A stretch of DNA of 64,000 nt from Lithodes maja (GCA_037953745.1 JBAKBP010000691.1:124001-188000), one strand, 5' to 3'; shown: positions 9,227 to 21,680, counted from the first letter of the stretch. The notes: generated by a model not told the origin, from the sequence alone. Translations and numbers: made by a program.

Positions 9227-12200
9227 GGAGGATATGAAAGGGAATGCCTGCCGTCGGGCATTGGAGAAACGCGGACAGTCGATCAGGAGATGCTGGACAG
9301 ACACTGGAATATGGCAGCAAGGACAGAGCGTGGGGACATCACAGGACATCAAATGACCATGCGTGAGCCTGGTGTGGCCGAGCCGAAGACGGGCTAGAGC
9401 GGTCTCCCATCGACGATTGCGATGAGAGGAAGACTTCCAAGGTAGGACGGAAGGTTTGACAGAACGCAGTTTGACATCAGACACCCTCATGGAGGTCCAT
9501 TCGTCCTGCCAGCGCTGACGTAGTAATTGAGTAACACGCGAGAAGTAATCAGATGCAGGAATACGTCGTGGCACGAGTCGGTGAGAAGTAATAGCAGAGC
9601 GGGCGAAAAAATCAACCCGCTCATTGCCAGGCACTCCAACATGACTCGGGACCCAACAGAAAGACAGGGACTTCAATTTAGTAGCGATGCGGAACAACCA
9701 TTCTTGAATCTCCAGCACTAAGGGGTTAACAGCGGGAAGAGACTGAATACTCTGAAGAGCACTAAGGGAGTCACTAAAAATTACAAAGGTATGCAGGTGT
9801 GAACAAAAAATAGTACATAGGGCAAATAAAATAGCAAATAACTCGGCCTTAAAGACACTAGCACATGATTGGATGTGACGTTGGAAGGTCCGGTCCGGGA
9901 ACACAACCGCAAACCCTGTACCGGCGGAGGTCTTGGAACCATCAGTGTACACTGGAACGGCTGAAGAGTGGCGTAGCATATGTTCCGTAAACTGAGCATA
10001 AAGCAACTGTGGGGTTGAAGAGGCCTTAGAGGGGGGGAGGGCAGCTGTACAAACGGTAGGGCGAGGGAGTAGCCATGGGGGGAACTCCGACTGTCGGAGG
10101 GGTAGCACCGATGGAATGGGAAAAGAGAAGGAGGCTAGTAAAGCAGAGACCCGACCGGGGAACGAAGTAGCAGACACGGATGGGGCTAAGCCGGAAGCCG
10201 TGGGAGGAAAACCAGCCGAACTGTGTTGCAGAAGGCGAAAATGACATCGAAGGGTCAGTTTATCCCGCCTGGATGATAGCGGTGGGACACCTGATTCAGC
10301 ATAAAGGCTAATAACCGGAGTAGAGCGAAAAGACCCTAGCGACAAGCACAGACCGTGATGGTGAAGGGAGTCTAGGCGCTTAAGGTTTGTACGCGCAGCG
10401 GAGGCATATACCTGGCAGCCATAATCGATCTTGGAGAGAATAAGCGTTGTATGGAGGCGCAGAAGAGTCGTCCGGTCCGCACCCCAAGACAAGTGGCTAA
10501 GGGTTTGTAAGAGTTGAAGCCGTCGGGTGGTGGAGGTCAGTAACGAAGTAATGTGCGGGTACCATGTCAACCGAGTATCGAAAATGAGACCTAAGAATGG
10601 AGCTGAGGACCTGTAAGGCAGAGGGCGGTTATACAACGTAAGAACAGGATGCGGGACTGTATGGCGTTTTGTGAAGATGACGGCACAAGATTTCGAGGGC
10701 GAAAACCGAAAACCATGGGCCGTAGGCCACTGCGCAGCTGCATCAATGGCCTTCTGCATGAGATTTTGTAGGGCAGCGATATCCAAACCCACAGCGTAAA
10801 TAGCGAAGTCGTCCACATACAAAGAAGCACGGACACCAAGAGGGAGGGAAGAAATAATACCATTAATAGCTAGGATAAAAAGGATGGTACTAAGAACACA
10901 ACCCTGTGGGACACCGTCGTGTTGGGGGTATGTTCGTGAGAATGTATTCTGAAGCTTGACTCGGAAAGTACGATCACGGAGAAAGTTCTTCAAGAATACC
11001 GCCATGTTGCCAGACACACCAGAACGTAAAAGGGTACGAAGGATGTTGTATTTCCAGGCAGTATCATACGCTTTTTCAAGATCGAAGAATACAGCTAAAA
11101 CCGACTTAGTGTCCGAAAAGGCATCGCGGATAGAAGTCGCCAATCTCAATAATGGGTCCAAAGTACTACGGCCCTTGCGAAAGCCATATTGAAAAGGTGA
11201 CAGGATGCCTCTTGATTCCAGGAGCCACATTAAGCGGGTGTGAACCATGCGTTCTAATAATTTGCCGACACAACTGACCAGGGCAATGGGACGGTAATCT
11301 GCTGGTGCATGGCCCGACTTACCCGGCTTAAGGAATGGGAGAAGGATGGCATGTCTCCACTCAGCCGGAAAAAAGCCTGTGGACCACAGACGGTTGTAGA
11401 TGGATAAGAGAAAGCCAAGCGCAGGTGGAGATAAGTGCTTCAGCATCAAGTAATGGACACCGTCAGGGCCTTCACATGTATCCTTACAGGCTCCCAGGCT
11501 AGACTCAAGCTCAGCCCGGGAGAAGGGGGCATTGAAAAACTGATCAGATGATAAGGCGAAATCAAGTCGCCTAAGTTCAGAACGGCGTTTATGCATCTGG
11601 AAGGAGGGTGGGAGATGGGAGCCATCACTGAAATGTTGTCCCAACATATTGGCCACCAGAGACGGATCGCCCACAATGCCAGTGTTGGTATGGAGGACTG
11701 GGGCCGGCGTAGGCGCATGTTTCCCTGCAATCTTCCTGACGCGAGCCCAGACTTGCGGAACAGGTGTATCTGCGTTGATAGTAGAGGCATACGACATCCA
11801 GCTAGATTTTTTTTGCAGAGCGGATTGTACGACGGAAGACGGCATTAGCCTGTTTGAAAAGAGTATACGCATCCCGCTCATATGGAGAGCCTTTTTTCCG
11901 ACGGAAACTCTTCCACTTGGCTCTTTTATTGCGTAAAGCCGAAGTGCACTGAACAGTCCACCACGGTACACACTTAGAAGACATACTCCGAGTGGTGCGT
12001 GGAATACAAGTATAGGCAGCATGGAGCACAAACATCAGGAAACTGGTAAGCATGGCATCAGGGTCTGGGAAAGCAGGGGTCGGATTAGACGGAACGGCGA
12101 GATCAGCGAAAGATGTCCAGTCGGCACGATCGAAACACCAACGGGGAGGGCGCGGCACTGGGAAGTAAGACGTAGGGGAGAGGACAATCGGGAAGTGGTC

Positions 12201-12797
12201 AGTCGCACAGTAATCATTAAAGACCTTCCAAGTAAAATCCAAGGATAGTGTAGGGGAACACAGAGACAAGTCAATACAGGAGAAGGTACGGGTGCCGCTA
12301 TCAAAATGCGTAGAGGAACCAGTGTTTAAAAGAAATAAATCGTGTGTACGAATCAGAGCCTCAAGGGAACTACCTCGTGTATTAACGGTAGAGTCACCCC
12401 ACAGGGAATGCCTGCAATTAAAATCCCCTAAAAGGAGGAAAGGTGGAGGTAATAGAGAAAGGATCCTGTTTAATTCTGGAACATCGATCGGGATCGAGGG
12501 GGAAAGGTATATGGAAACTACTGTAAGCCAGTGTGAAAGGAACACTCTGGCAAGCGGGCATTTAAGAGAGGTACGGATAGTTAACGGAGACACTGGGACA
12601 TCATGATGTACGAGGAGGCAAGTAGCATACTGGGATTGGGGAGAACTTATATAGGAGTAAAAAGGTATTGGGGAGGGGGCATTAGATAAACGCAATTCTT
12701 GTAAACTAATAACAAGTGGGCTAAACCTAGAGATAAGGTAACGAAGATCAACACGATGTGCTGCAAAACTACGAATGTTCCATTGTAAAATGGACAT
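9152..12797 (-). pseudogene. LINE ORF2, copy B: APE-RT-RNase H with a single-base frameshift
   Basis: It starts at ATG 12795-12797. The endonuclease domain occupies about 12797-12090 (GDFNCRHSLWG, CIDLSLCS, DHFPI). The frame breaks at about 11813 in a run of eight A (minus strand), one more than the in-frame length, ending the first part as SAKKI-stop. In the next frame, RT (about 11600-10500; YVDD at about 10806-10820), RNase H (YTDGSK about 9940, DSLSAL about 9770, NERVD about 9610) and a terminal Cys/His cluster (CPCCHIPVSVQHLLIDC, about 9275-9325) continue to TAA at 9152-9154. Whether slippage on the A run could restore the frame is unknown. The simplest reading is an inactivated copy. 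Confidence 0.88.
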
Positions 12798-12917
12798 TAA
12801 AAAGACAAAAAAGATTAAAAAGAAGACGCGTACAAGAGGGAAGAAAAGACGTACACTACATACAACATTTTACACAATACAGTTAACACCGTGGGTGGAA
12901 AATATAGCCAAGAGAGG

Positions 12918-15292
12918 CTAACGATGGGAAATAATAGCAGGAATTGGAGAAGACGTTGAAGGGGAAGACTGGAAACCGGGGGGCATAGGGAGGTCTAACA
13001 GAGAAAGAGGAGAGGAAGGAGGAGGGCCGGAAGAGGTAGGAAGGACGGACGGCGGGTGGGAAGAGAAGGAGGGGGTAAGGGCAGGAGAAGGAAGAGGGGG
13101 AGGGTCAGGAGGAGGAAGAGGAGGGGGGCCCGGAGGAAGGCCAGAAGGGGGAGTGGAGGAAGAGGACGGGGCAGGGGAAGGCGGGAGAGGGGTAGGGGGG
13201 AGAGAAGAGGGGGTAGGATGAACTTCGGCGTGAACAGTAGAAGGTGGTGGGTGGGAAGAACGGATAAATTCATCAATCTTAGGTAGGGTTTCGTAGGAGA
13301 AATCTAGGGATGCAGTGACGGGAGGAGGAGGAGACTGGACGGAGAGAGGAGAAAGGGAAACAGAAGGAGGCGACTTCTTCTTCTCGCAGGGACTTGAGCT
13401 CCGCACATCACGGAGACCACCCTTACGTTTAAAAGAGGAAGCGGGCGAGGAAGAACGGAGCACAGGAGCCCGTTTGGTAGAGGAGAAGGGAAGTTTAGAG
13501 CGAGTAGGAGATTTGGGGCGACTAGAAGAGGAAGATGACGGAGAACGGGGGGGAGGCTTGGAATGGTGAGAGCGTTGAGGGAGACTAGAAGAGGAGGAAC
13601 AAGGAAGAGAGCAAGATGAAGGGGCAGAAGTAGGAGAAGGACTGAGAACAGAGAAAGTGTTAGACAAAGGGACAGAAAAGGACGAACGGAGGAGACTGAA
13701 GAGGAGGAAGGAGAAAATCCGGGAGAAGCACCGGTAGAAGGAAGGGAGGCAGATGACGAAACTGGTGCGACCGGGGGGACGGAGGGAGCGGAGGCGGTGG
13801 AAGGAACCGAGGAACCAGAAAAAGGGGGGGGCGTGGTAGAGGGAGGCAAAGAAGAGGAGGGAGGAGACAGAGTCTTGGAAAATGACTGAGGGGTGAAGCC
13901 CAAGCGACGAGCCTCTTGGCGGGCTGCGGTGAGCGTAAGGCCGTGTCTCGCTTTGAGGACAGCAACCTCAGACTCGAACAGATGAACGGGGCAAATCTTA
14001 GAGTCGGCCGAATGAGACCCGCGGCAATTAAGGCAGAACTGGGACGTTGACTGACATTCGCCAACGGCATGTCCGGACTGCGCACAGCGCGGGCAGAGTG
14101 GGCTCTCAGCGGCTGTACGGCAGAACTTAGCCGGGTGGCCGAAACGCCAGCAGCTGCGACACTGGAGTGGACGGGGAAGAGACGCAGTCACGGGGAGGCG
14201 AGTACCACCGACAATAACATGGGCAGGAAGGGAAAGTCCATCAAAAGAGATCTTGGCAATGTTAGCGGGATGGCGGCGAAGGTCGCGAGGAGGGATAGTG
14301 TAGCATACCACACTAACCACCTTGTGGTCTTGAGCGACAACGATGTCCTTGACGAGGTCGGCGCAATCCGCGAAAGGACGACCCCCGAGACGGATGGAAG
14401 CGGGGATCAGGACAGTCCTTGTACAGGAGTTGAGTCGTTGATCTTTTTGAGCCGGGATGGGGGTGCCAGAACAATCGACGAAAGAGGACATAGCAGTAGC
14501 CTGAAGTTCGTTTTGGACGGTAACAAGACGGGAGGCATCATGGCGGGAGTGGAAGGTGACGTCCTTTCCCACCTGTTGAAGGAGACGCAGGTGGAAGAGG
14601 AGGTCATCACCGGCTAGAGGCGCAGAAGCAGGGATGGAGAAACACTTAGTAAAGGAAGGAGGTGCAAAGAGAGAGGACATAGGGAGGACCGAGGAGCGAG
14701 GACGAGAAGAGGACGAAACTGGAGAAGAAGAGGAAAGAGAACGAGGGAGGGAGGGCAGAAAAGGGTCGAGGGTGACATGACTAGAGGGAGAAGAGGAAGA
14801 CGCAGAAATAACTACAGGAGAGGAGATGAAATCCTGGGTAGTGGAGGGTGGAGAAAGACGTGACGAAGACGGAAGGGTAGTAGAAGGATTCGGAACGGTA
14901 ATGGACGAGAGGGACGAGCGACGACCGAGGGATAGTTCAGCGGGCCGGTCGAGAGCACCCAAAACCATCCCCGACTCACCGTGCTCCCGCGGTGAACCGG
15001 ACTGACAGCCAGACAACAGACCCCCAAGTGGCAGGCTGCATGCCACAAGGGGCTCACTCACCGGAACCACTAAAGCAGAAGCCATAAACAGGGAAGAACA
15101 GGGAAAAAAGCATAAGTCGTCACCATAGCAAGAGAAAAGGGGGTAAAGCATGGAAGAAGATACTGCGGTTACCAGGTGCCCCTGGCAACGAAAGGGAGAA
15201 AGACCTCCGCAGGGCCACGAAACCCAGAATGCGGCCAATTGAGATGGGACAGGTCTCGGCTTTGAGCTAGGGACCTTGTACAACCCGGGCAT
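12918..15292 (-). pseudogene. LINE ORF1 (gag-like, three zinc knuckles), copy B, frameshifted
   Basis: The frame is open from ATG 15290-15292 (MPGLYKV...) or a later Met, through the same central domain and zinc knuckles as copy A (about 13985-14165). It then runs through a Ser/Pro-rich region where the C run is eight long and in frame. It is lost near 13680 because 13 bp present in copy A are absent. The remaining tail, open in another frame, runs to TAG at 12918. Full length would be roughly 790 codons. The true start is uncertain because copy A does not keep the upstream extension. Confidence 0.83.
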
Positions 15293-15795
15293 TTGTCCTG
15301 CAGCCTTGTCCCACGGAGAACGGGGCCGGCGTAGTCACCTGACACACTCACTGGGAAGAGAGAAGAGAGTCAGAAACCCCAAAGCAACCCTATAGTGCCT
15401 ATCCTCCAGCAACGAGCCTTGCGAGCCCTGGCCGGCAGCACCTGTCGCCAGGTGGACTCTGCCAACTCCGCAGTGATCAGAGACACCAAGGCGAAGCCCT
15501 AAGGAAACTAGAACCTCCGAAGCAGTTAAAGAGAAAGGAAGGAAGCAAACAGGGAAGTCAACCGGAAGGGAAGGGAGGGACGGGACCACAAAAGTTCAAG
15601 GGTGGGAGACCGGCCTCTGATGGCAGCCCCAGGAGAAAGCGGAAGAGGGAAAAACGAAAACTAGAAAGGAGGAGAAAGAAAAGGACATGACAAAATTAGT
15701 TGGAGGTGATAGGGAGAGCGGCCAAGAACCTTGGCCGCTCCACCTACAAGCCCGGAAGCCCCCAAACGGCGGCAACGAGTCATGTGGCAAGGGGG
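15293..15795 (-). other. 5' UTR of LINE copy B
   Basis: This matches the leader of copy A and ends at the same base. It is GC-rich and without an ORF on the coding strand that resembles a known protein. Confidence 0.6.
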
Positions 15796-16048
15796 ACACA
15801 GGAGATAGCAGGTATTAGCAAGACTGACTGTAGTTCATCTGATCTTGGTCGGTTCCTATCAAAGGGAACTCGAAAACTCAACGGGAGTATTGTTGGTCGG
15901 CACTTATCAGAGAGTACTCTAACAGTTCCCGGACCGGCAACGTCAGAAGAAGCTCGGAATGAATTACGACCAGCCTTTTCCACCATAGGCTTAATGTTGT
16001 CCTTTCCCACCTTAGGACTATTTCCCTGTCTATAGATAAAAAATTAGT

Positions 16049-16535
16049 TTAACCCTCCGACCCCGGCTATATATTATATATATATTCCTCGAAATCCGGG
16101 TGTTTTGGCCGAAAAACGTCTAGGCTAGGCTACCGTATATTCGTTAATCAGACTGCTTCCTGCATTCCCGCGCATCCCCAAGCGTAGCTGTGTTATTTAC
16201 CTGTAAAATGGCCTTAAGTAGAGCTCTCTAAGTCAACTGGGTGAGCTGTGATGATGATTTCATTGGAGATAACTTTATGGCCAAACCAGCCACTTTACAC
16301 CACTTTTCGATACTGAACAACAACATACAGGCACACACGAACAAGCGACGCTCTCCTTCTTGTGGCCGGAGATGCGGAGCGTCGGTCCAGCCGGCTGTTG
16401 TTTACATGCGTCGGACCGACGCCTCGCACACGAAGCTCACAGGCTTTCAAGCAATGGTACAATGTAGTACCACCCGGGTTCCTGGGGCCAAAAAAAAATG
16501 GTACACGTGTGTACCAACCGGGTTTGAAGGGTTAA
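16049..16535. mobile_element. piggyBac-like MITE P1 (TTAA-flanked)
   Basis: It is bounded by TTAA at 16049-16052 and 16532-16535. The left end reads ttaaccctccgaccccggct. The right end, inverted, reads ttaacccttcaaacccggtt. Its last ~95 bp, with two gtaccaccc/ggtaca motifs around an A run, match the end of the larger piggyBac-like element (43160-43252). Relatives are P2 (28375-28849) and P3 (51512-51988). It has no transposase ORF, so it would depend on a piggyBac-type enzyme. Confidence 0.82.
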
Positions 16536-17384
16536 GCCAGCAGGCTGAATGCTTGTTGATCGGTGGGCTGGCTGACATGGTGGCTCTTCAGGCCAAGATG
16601 TCACGGCTGGGGTATCTCTGGGCAAGAAGGACAAATCTCTGGGTGGAGATCCTTTAGGTGGTTGATTCTGAGGTGGTTCAGACCGCAGAGCTGTTTTGGT
16701 GGTTGTCCTTTTCTTCATTGCAGGTTTTAGAGTTGGGTCATCTGGCCGGTGGCAGCTGGATTGGTGTTTATGCGGAGGTAATGTGTTGAGGCTTCCCTCC
16801 GTTTCGCATCTTCTGCCGTCTGCGAGGGCATCTGGATGGTTGTTGTTGTCTACGTATTATTAGATGATTCGGCCTTCGGGCCGCTACTTTAGTTTGCCCT
16901 GGTTTGTTTTCTATGGACGGTGGCGCCATAGAGGATGCAAGGTGGGAGGATATGGAGGGGAGACTGTTCTCATCTAGGCTCCTGTGTCTGATTGTTGCTA
17001 TCCTTGCAGTGTGGTGTCTGCTATTTCTTGTTACGTGGAGGTGGCTGGCAGATTCTAATTCCTGCCGTATATCATGCACATACAAACAAAATAGTCTATA
17101 AATAGACAGTAGCAAACGGATATTGTGTTGCCGTTTGCGAGGATATTAATCCTTGCAGGCTAGGACAAATAAAATCAGAGAAACTCAACTGCGAGCATCT
17201 CTAATTCACTCAGGGAAAGGGGAGCTGCGCATAGAAATTATCCTTATGTCGGCCACAAGCACAAGGCAGGGTCCAAGCATATAGTTGAACGTATATAACG
17301 AAGCTGAATATCAACCTATTTCAAACGTGTGTAACTAATGACTCCATAGAATCTTAGTAGAACACAAAATTGATAAGGCAACCA
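16536..17384. other. Stretch without recognisable gene
   Basis: Short ORFs on both strands have no recognisable motif. No tandem repeat stands out. Confidence 0.45.
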
Positions 17385-17680
17385 ATCTTGTCGGCGTTGT
17401 ATATAGAAGACCGAATTCAGATATAAATACTGTACATATATTTATTCTCGGTCAGATATACTAAATACAATTACATAATCTCATAATCTTCCTATATAAT
17501 GGGTGATTTTAACATTGATTTGCTTAAATATAATACTAGTCAGGTTGCTCAGGAATTGATTGATATATTATATAATCATTGTTTTTATCCTTGTATAAAT
17601 AAACCGACGAGAGTTGGAGCTTCGAGTGCTTCGTTGATTGATCATATTTGGTGCAACGATATTAATTGTATGTGTGTGTT
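17385..17680 (+). pseudogene. LINE endonuclease (APE) fragment
   Basis: Upstream codons give VYRRPNSD, and after decay MGDFNIDLLKYN, PCINKPTRV and SLIDHIWCN follow in frame. This is the order expected in the apurinic-endonuclease domain of Jockey/CR1-like LINEs: GDFN carries the catalytic Asp/Asn, and the downstream SLIDHIW is typical of the family. No RT follows; the sequence turns into AT-rich spacer after about 17680. Confidence 0.78.
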
Positions 17681-17723
17681 GTCAATGTTGATGTGCACAG
17701 TACAGTATGTTTTACATATCTGA

Positions 17724-18012
17724 CCTAAAATTATGGTGAAATAATTAAAATACATATAGGCCTATATGAAATAAAATTGAAATAAACAACCATTTAATTT
17801 TATAGATATATATATTTTTTTAATTAGCAAGATTTTTTTTCTTTTTTTTTAGGGGTAGATCTGTTGTAAAAATAGCTATTGAAGTACAACGAATAAATAC
17901 AATACTGCACTCACAATTCAGCTGATCCTCCAAAACACACCCAGAATATAATTCCCATAAACAAATCAACTTAGCACAGAATAACAATCATTATTCTCAC
18001 ACGCATTCATTA
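17724..18012. other. AT-rich spacer
   Basis: Nothing recognisable apart from T-rich runs near 17812-17850. Confidence 0.4.
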
Positions 18013-18221
18013 TTAACACTTTCAGTAGTATGACACTTCTTGTTCACTTTATTCTGCATATTATTAGATTATTTTATTTGGTTTAGACAGTATCCGAGAG
18101 TCAAATATTAAGGGAGATGGATTTTGCCACTTTGATTGATAGAGGTCCTTGCTAAGCTGTCCAAAATTGTCTAAAGTTAGCCCAAACAAATTACTGCACT
18201 ATGGTATACTGAAAGGGTTAA
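18013..18221. mobile_element. TTAA-flanked palindromic MITE, copy a
   Basis: TTAA at 18013-18016 and 18218-18221 bound inverted ends (ttaacactttcagtagtat; ttaaccctttcagtatacca). The inside carries the family's pair of opposed aggtccttgctaag/ttagac motifs. Other copies are at 19195, 21094, 21681 and 27404. TTAA duplication points to a piggyBac-type mobiliser. Confidence 0.72.
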
Positions 18222-18249
18222 TTAACAGAGGCTTATTAGGGCAGCAGTC

Positions 18250-19198
18250 TTAACCATTTCAGTCAAACGGACATCTGGTTTTATTCCAGCTACTTGCAGA
18301 CAATTTTATTCAGTTTAGGAAGGATCTCTAGGTATCAAAGGGATAAAGTCTAACTCAAATAACCTTGTAACTCTGAGAGATCCTTCCTAAGTTGAATAGA
18401 ACACAATAGGAAGGACCACTAGGTATCAATAAGTTGAAGACTAGCTCAATTAACCCATTAACTAATGACAGGTCCTTCCTAAGTTGAATAAAATCATCAG
18501 AAGGCAGCTAAAATCTAACCCAAATTGGCGTAATCTGATATAAAGGGTGAAGCATTGATGAAGGGTTGAGTCTCCCCTTCCCTGTGGTATTGATAAAGGG
18601 TTGAGTCTCCCCTTCCCTGTGGTATTGATAAAGGGTTGAGTCTCCCCTTCCCTGTGGTATTGATGAAGGGTTGAGTCTCCCCTTCCCTGTGGTATTGATA
18701 AAGGGTTGAGTCTCCCCTTCCCTGTGGTATTGATAAAGGGTTGAGTCTCCCCTTCCCTGTGGTATTGATGAAGGGTTGAGTCTCCCCTTCCCTGTGGTAT
18801 TGATAAAGGGTTGAGTCTCCCCTTCCCTGTGGTATTGATAAAGGGTTGAGTCTCCCCTTCCCTGTGGTATTGATAAAGGGTTGAGTCTCCCCTTCCCTGT
18901 GGTATTGATAAAGGGTTGAGTCTCCCCTTCCCTGTGGTATTGTCAATCAAGGAAGGGAAGGATGCTTAAACCTACTCAATACGGGTCAGGTCTTTTTCTG
19001 TTTTTTTCTACCTACATTTAGACAATTTAAAATATGTTAACTTAAGGGGTTAATTGAAATAGTTTGAAGCCATTTCATTACTAGAGGTTAATAGTTTGAA
19101 GCCATTTCATTACTAGAGGTTCTTTTTAAACTGAATAAAATTGTCCAATAGCAGACAGAATATAATGAAAAGGGCCCCACTCAAACTGAAAGTGTTAA
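18250..19198. mobile_element. TTAA-flanked palindromic MITE, copy b, expanded by a minisatellite
   Basis: TTAA at 18250-18253 begins ttaaccatttcagtcaa; the right end at 19195-19198 is the same TTAA that starts the next MITE. Several partly duplicated aggtccttcctaag motifs and the 35-bp minisatellite lie inside, which explains the length against about 210 bp for sister copies. Confidence 0.6.
18557..18941. repeat. 35-bp minisatellite, 11 units
   Basis: Eleven head-to-tail units of 35 bp, starting gataaagggttgagtctccc, differ only at an a/g position. On the minus strand no frame has a stop and 35 is not divisible by 3. Reading it therefore gives overlapping 143-162 aa ORFs with a 35-residue superrepeat, which are artefacts. 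Confidence 0.95.
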
Positions 19199-19528
19199 CC
19201 CTTCAGTACCATGGTGCCACCTTTCATTTTACTGCATCTTTGCTTGCAATATTATTGTTTTTAGTAATTTAGGAAGGACCAATGCAAGTCAAAGAGATTT
19301 CTTGATATAGCTTATGCACAAAAAAAAAAAAAAAAAAAAATTGTAAAATGGAAAACTGAAATAGTACCTCTCATGGATCACAAATCTCAATAGTGTATGT
19401 ATTATTAAAATAATAATTATTATTATTATAGATTTTACCCTTTCTACAGATCCTATCCAAGCTGAACAATATCATCTAATGTTAGCCAGAATAAAATAAA
19501 AATGGCATCATTGTACTCGAGGGGTTAA
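19195..19528. mobile_element. TTAA-flanked MITE, copy c
   Basis: It is bounded by TTAA at 19195-19198 (shared with copy b) and 19525-19528. Terminal repeats are ttaacccttcagtaccatg and, inverted, ttaacccctcgagtacaatg. It contains a 20-base A run near 19320 and an att microsatellite near 19405. Confidence 0.72.
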
Positions 19529-20834
19529 GACTATGGTCCATTTTCTTGAGTCACTAACATAAAACCAAGAGCATCAATATAACCTTAAACAGAATGTAGC
19601 AAACTTGAAATATAATCTTACGGCAAGTTTCATGAGATTCAAGCTAAATCAAGTTAATCAACTCGAGTAACTGTCAATCAGATTTTATTTTATTTATTTA
19701 TTTATTTGTTTTTATTATTTTATATATATATATTTTTTTGTTTTTTTTGCTACACTGATTGACAGCATAAATAGATCAAAGACAGGTATTACTAGTACAG
19801 TAGTTGTATAATCTGCAGTAGAGCCAAAATTATTCAACTTTGGTTCCATATTTACTGCAAGGGGATCGTGCAATATGGTAAACGACCATAAGGTGACCAA
19901 GGCATACTAAAAAAAAAAAACATAGAAGTTCCTTTTTAACCCATACCAATTAAATTATTTTAATGTATTTAGAGAGGAATCAGTTTCTATTTTAATTTTT
20001 GAAAGCAGTAGGGAATGAGTTCAAATATTCACTGTCCATAACGTTCTGTTGCACACATGAGGATTCAAACCTGCACTAACCACAAGCTCCAGGGATAACA
20101 TAATATCAATAATTAACATTTTTGCTGGGCCAGGAACCCGGGCCTGTAACGTAGTAGACCATCACCAAACTGACTAGACCACCAAGGAGCTAAAAGTGAT
20201 GTTTCATTTAGTTATGTGTAATTGTGTACCCCATGACAGTTCTCTATTGAAGTGTGGCCTTCACATCTAAATGCTTTTCATGGCCAACCCAGTACAGTCG
20301 CCTCTTATGAAACACATTTGGATATGGGGGTAATATTCTTTTTGCACTCTGCCCTAGAGTGGAAAGGATATTATGTTAGGGAAGATATATTGAACAGTGG
20401 ATTTACCGGACCCAGCCATCAGGATGAGGTAAAGTCATTAGGTAGAGAAAGATCAAGGTATGGGAAGCAAGGAATGATCAACATAGAAGTCTCATAGAAG
20501 CACCCCACCACCATGCTCTTCCATAAACACCAGTTCATATAATGAGCTGCTATCACTTGGAATATATTAATAAGTAATCGTCTGATTTTAAAATATGAAG
20601 GGAAGACGGATATGATAATTATACAACTTTTACTATCTTCAAGTTAACTCCATGTCAAAGTTACTCGAGTTGGTTAAGTTTGATCATACTTAACTTTCAC
20701 AAAATGCAGAATTAGGTGGGTTTAAGATAACTGGGATTTATCTAAGTTATTTTAGCTTAATATTTTAACTTGCCTATACAATCTCTGTTCCACTTTGCTA
20801 CATCATTGGTAAATTATTTTCAGTAGCTATCTAG
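19529..20834. other. Stretch without recognisable gene
   Basis: AT-rich DNA with a short ta microsatellite near 19720. Around 20050-20160 there are antisense tRNA-like B-box strings (ggattcaaacctg; ggaacccgggcc), possibly SINE remnants, too weak to annotate separately. An 81-aa ORF near 20252 has no recognisable motif. Confidence 0.4.
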
Positions 20835-20837
20835 AGA

Positions 20838-21092
20838 CACCATCACATGGGCACTCTTTTCCACAAGTTTTCTAGCCAGCTGTCCATTCTGGCTAACAAT
20901 TTTCACTAAATTTTTGCTAATTTGGTCTTTCATTACCTGATTTATGTATAATCACCATCATCTCCAGTTACCAAATTAATACTAGAATGAACTAATCAAC
21001 CTGTGTAACTGACTAATATCTATTAAAAATCACAAAACCAAAATTGGATATCGGCTAGTAAATATGGTGAGAAAATGCCCGTGTGTTACCGC
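20838..21092. mobile_element. MITE family W, copy 1
   Basis: This is an aligned relative of 25528-25758 and 34627-34887. Shared strings are ttttctagcc, attacctgattta, accaaaattggatatcggct and a terminal gtgtgttac that mirrors the start. Termini (cacatgg / ccgtgtg) are inverted. The superfamily is not recognised. Confidence 0.5.
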
Positions 21093-21093
21093 C

Positions 21094-21309
21094 TCAACCC
21101 GTTGAGTACCAGCGACGTGTCTCATGTGTTATTCTAGCTATATTTAGACGATATTCTACAGCTTAGGAAGGATCTGTGGTAGCAATATGGGTTGGTTGAG
21201 ATAGTTCCGAAGTCTTATTATTGCTAGAGGTCCTTCCTAAGCTGAATAAAATTGTCTAATAGTTGCCAGAATATGATGAAAAGGACGTCCCTGGTACTGA
21301 ATGGGTTAA
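21094..21309. mobile_element. TTAA-flanked palindromic MITE, copy d
   Basis: Ends are tcaacccgttgagtaccag (one TTAA base mutated) and, inverted, ttaacccattcagtaccagg. Inside, cttaggaaggatct and aggtccttcctaag face each other, so a transcript would fold into a long hairpin. Confidence 0.75.
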
Positions 21310-21680
21310 ATGTGTATGAAAACTAATTACTGCAAGGCTTACTAACAGTACCCTTCATGGGAACTACTCATATCATAAAAAATAGCATTGCAATACAACA
21401 TAAAAGTGCAGATGATCATAGTAGCCTCCAAAAATAAATAATACACATCATTCACATCGTATAAATTCTCACTGTAATACAACATAAAGATCAGATGAAG
21501 TAACCCTCCAAAAATAAAATACAATAAACCTCATTCGCATCATAAAAAGTGTCATTGCAACATAAACAGCAGATGATCCTATTAGCTCTCCAATAAAGAT
21601 TTTTGTTTGTTTTGTTGATGAATAATTTAACCAGACCACTGAGTTACCCAATAAAGACAAATAATAACAAGAGTACTGTA
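21310..21680. repeat. Loose ~100-bp direct repeats
   Basis: Strings such as catcataaaaa and agatgatc, and cctccaaaaataaa with its neighbours, recur at about 21370, 21430, 21490 and 21540. This suggests a decayed tandem duplication. No gene is seen. Confidence 0.45.

Larger units (their letters stand above)
9152..15795 (-). mobile_element. Non-LTR retrotransposon copy B (APE-RT-RNase H LINE), nearly complete
   Basis: This second copy lies in the same orientation as copy A, with 2.6 kb between copy A's 5' end and its own 3' side. Its 5' end is at 15795, at the same base of the element as in copy A. The 3' boundary is uncertain because the sequence passes into the module at 9226-8607. No poly(A) or simple-repeat tail is seen where one would expect it on the minus strand (the homopolymer there is T). 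Identity to copy A is high over the shared 6.5 kb, so both insertions are fairly young. Confidence 0.92.

Noticed and set aside
18462..18950. 162-aa and 143-aa repeat-protein ORFs on the minus strand
   Set aside because: They are readings of a 35-bp minisatellite that lacks stops in every minus frame; the three frames rotate through the same peptide.
20252..20497. 81-aa plus-strand ORF
   Set aside because: No recognisable motif, alternative start codon, and no exon-like splice context that I can defend.
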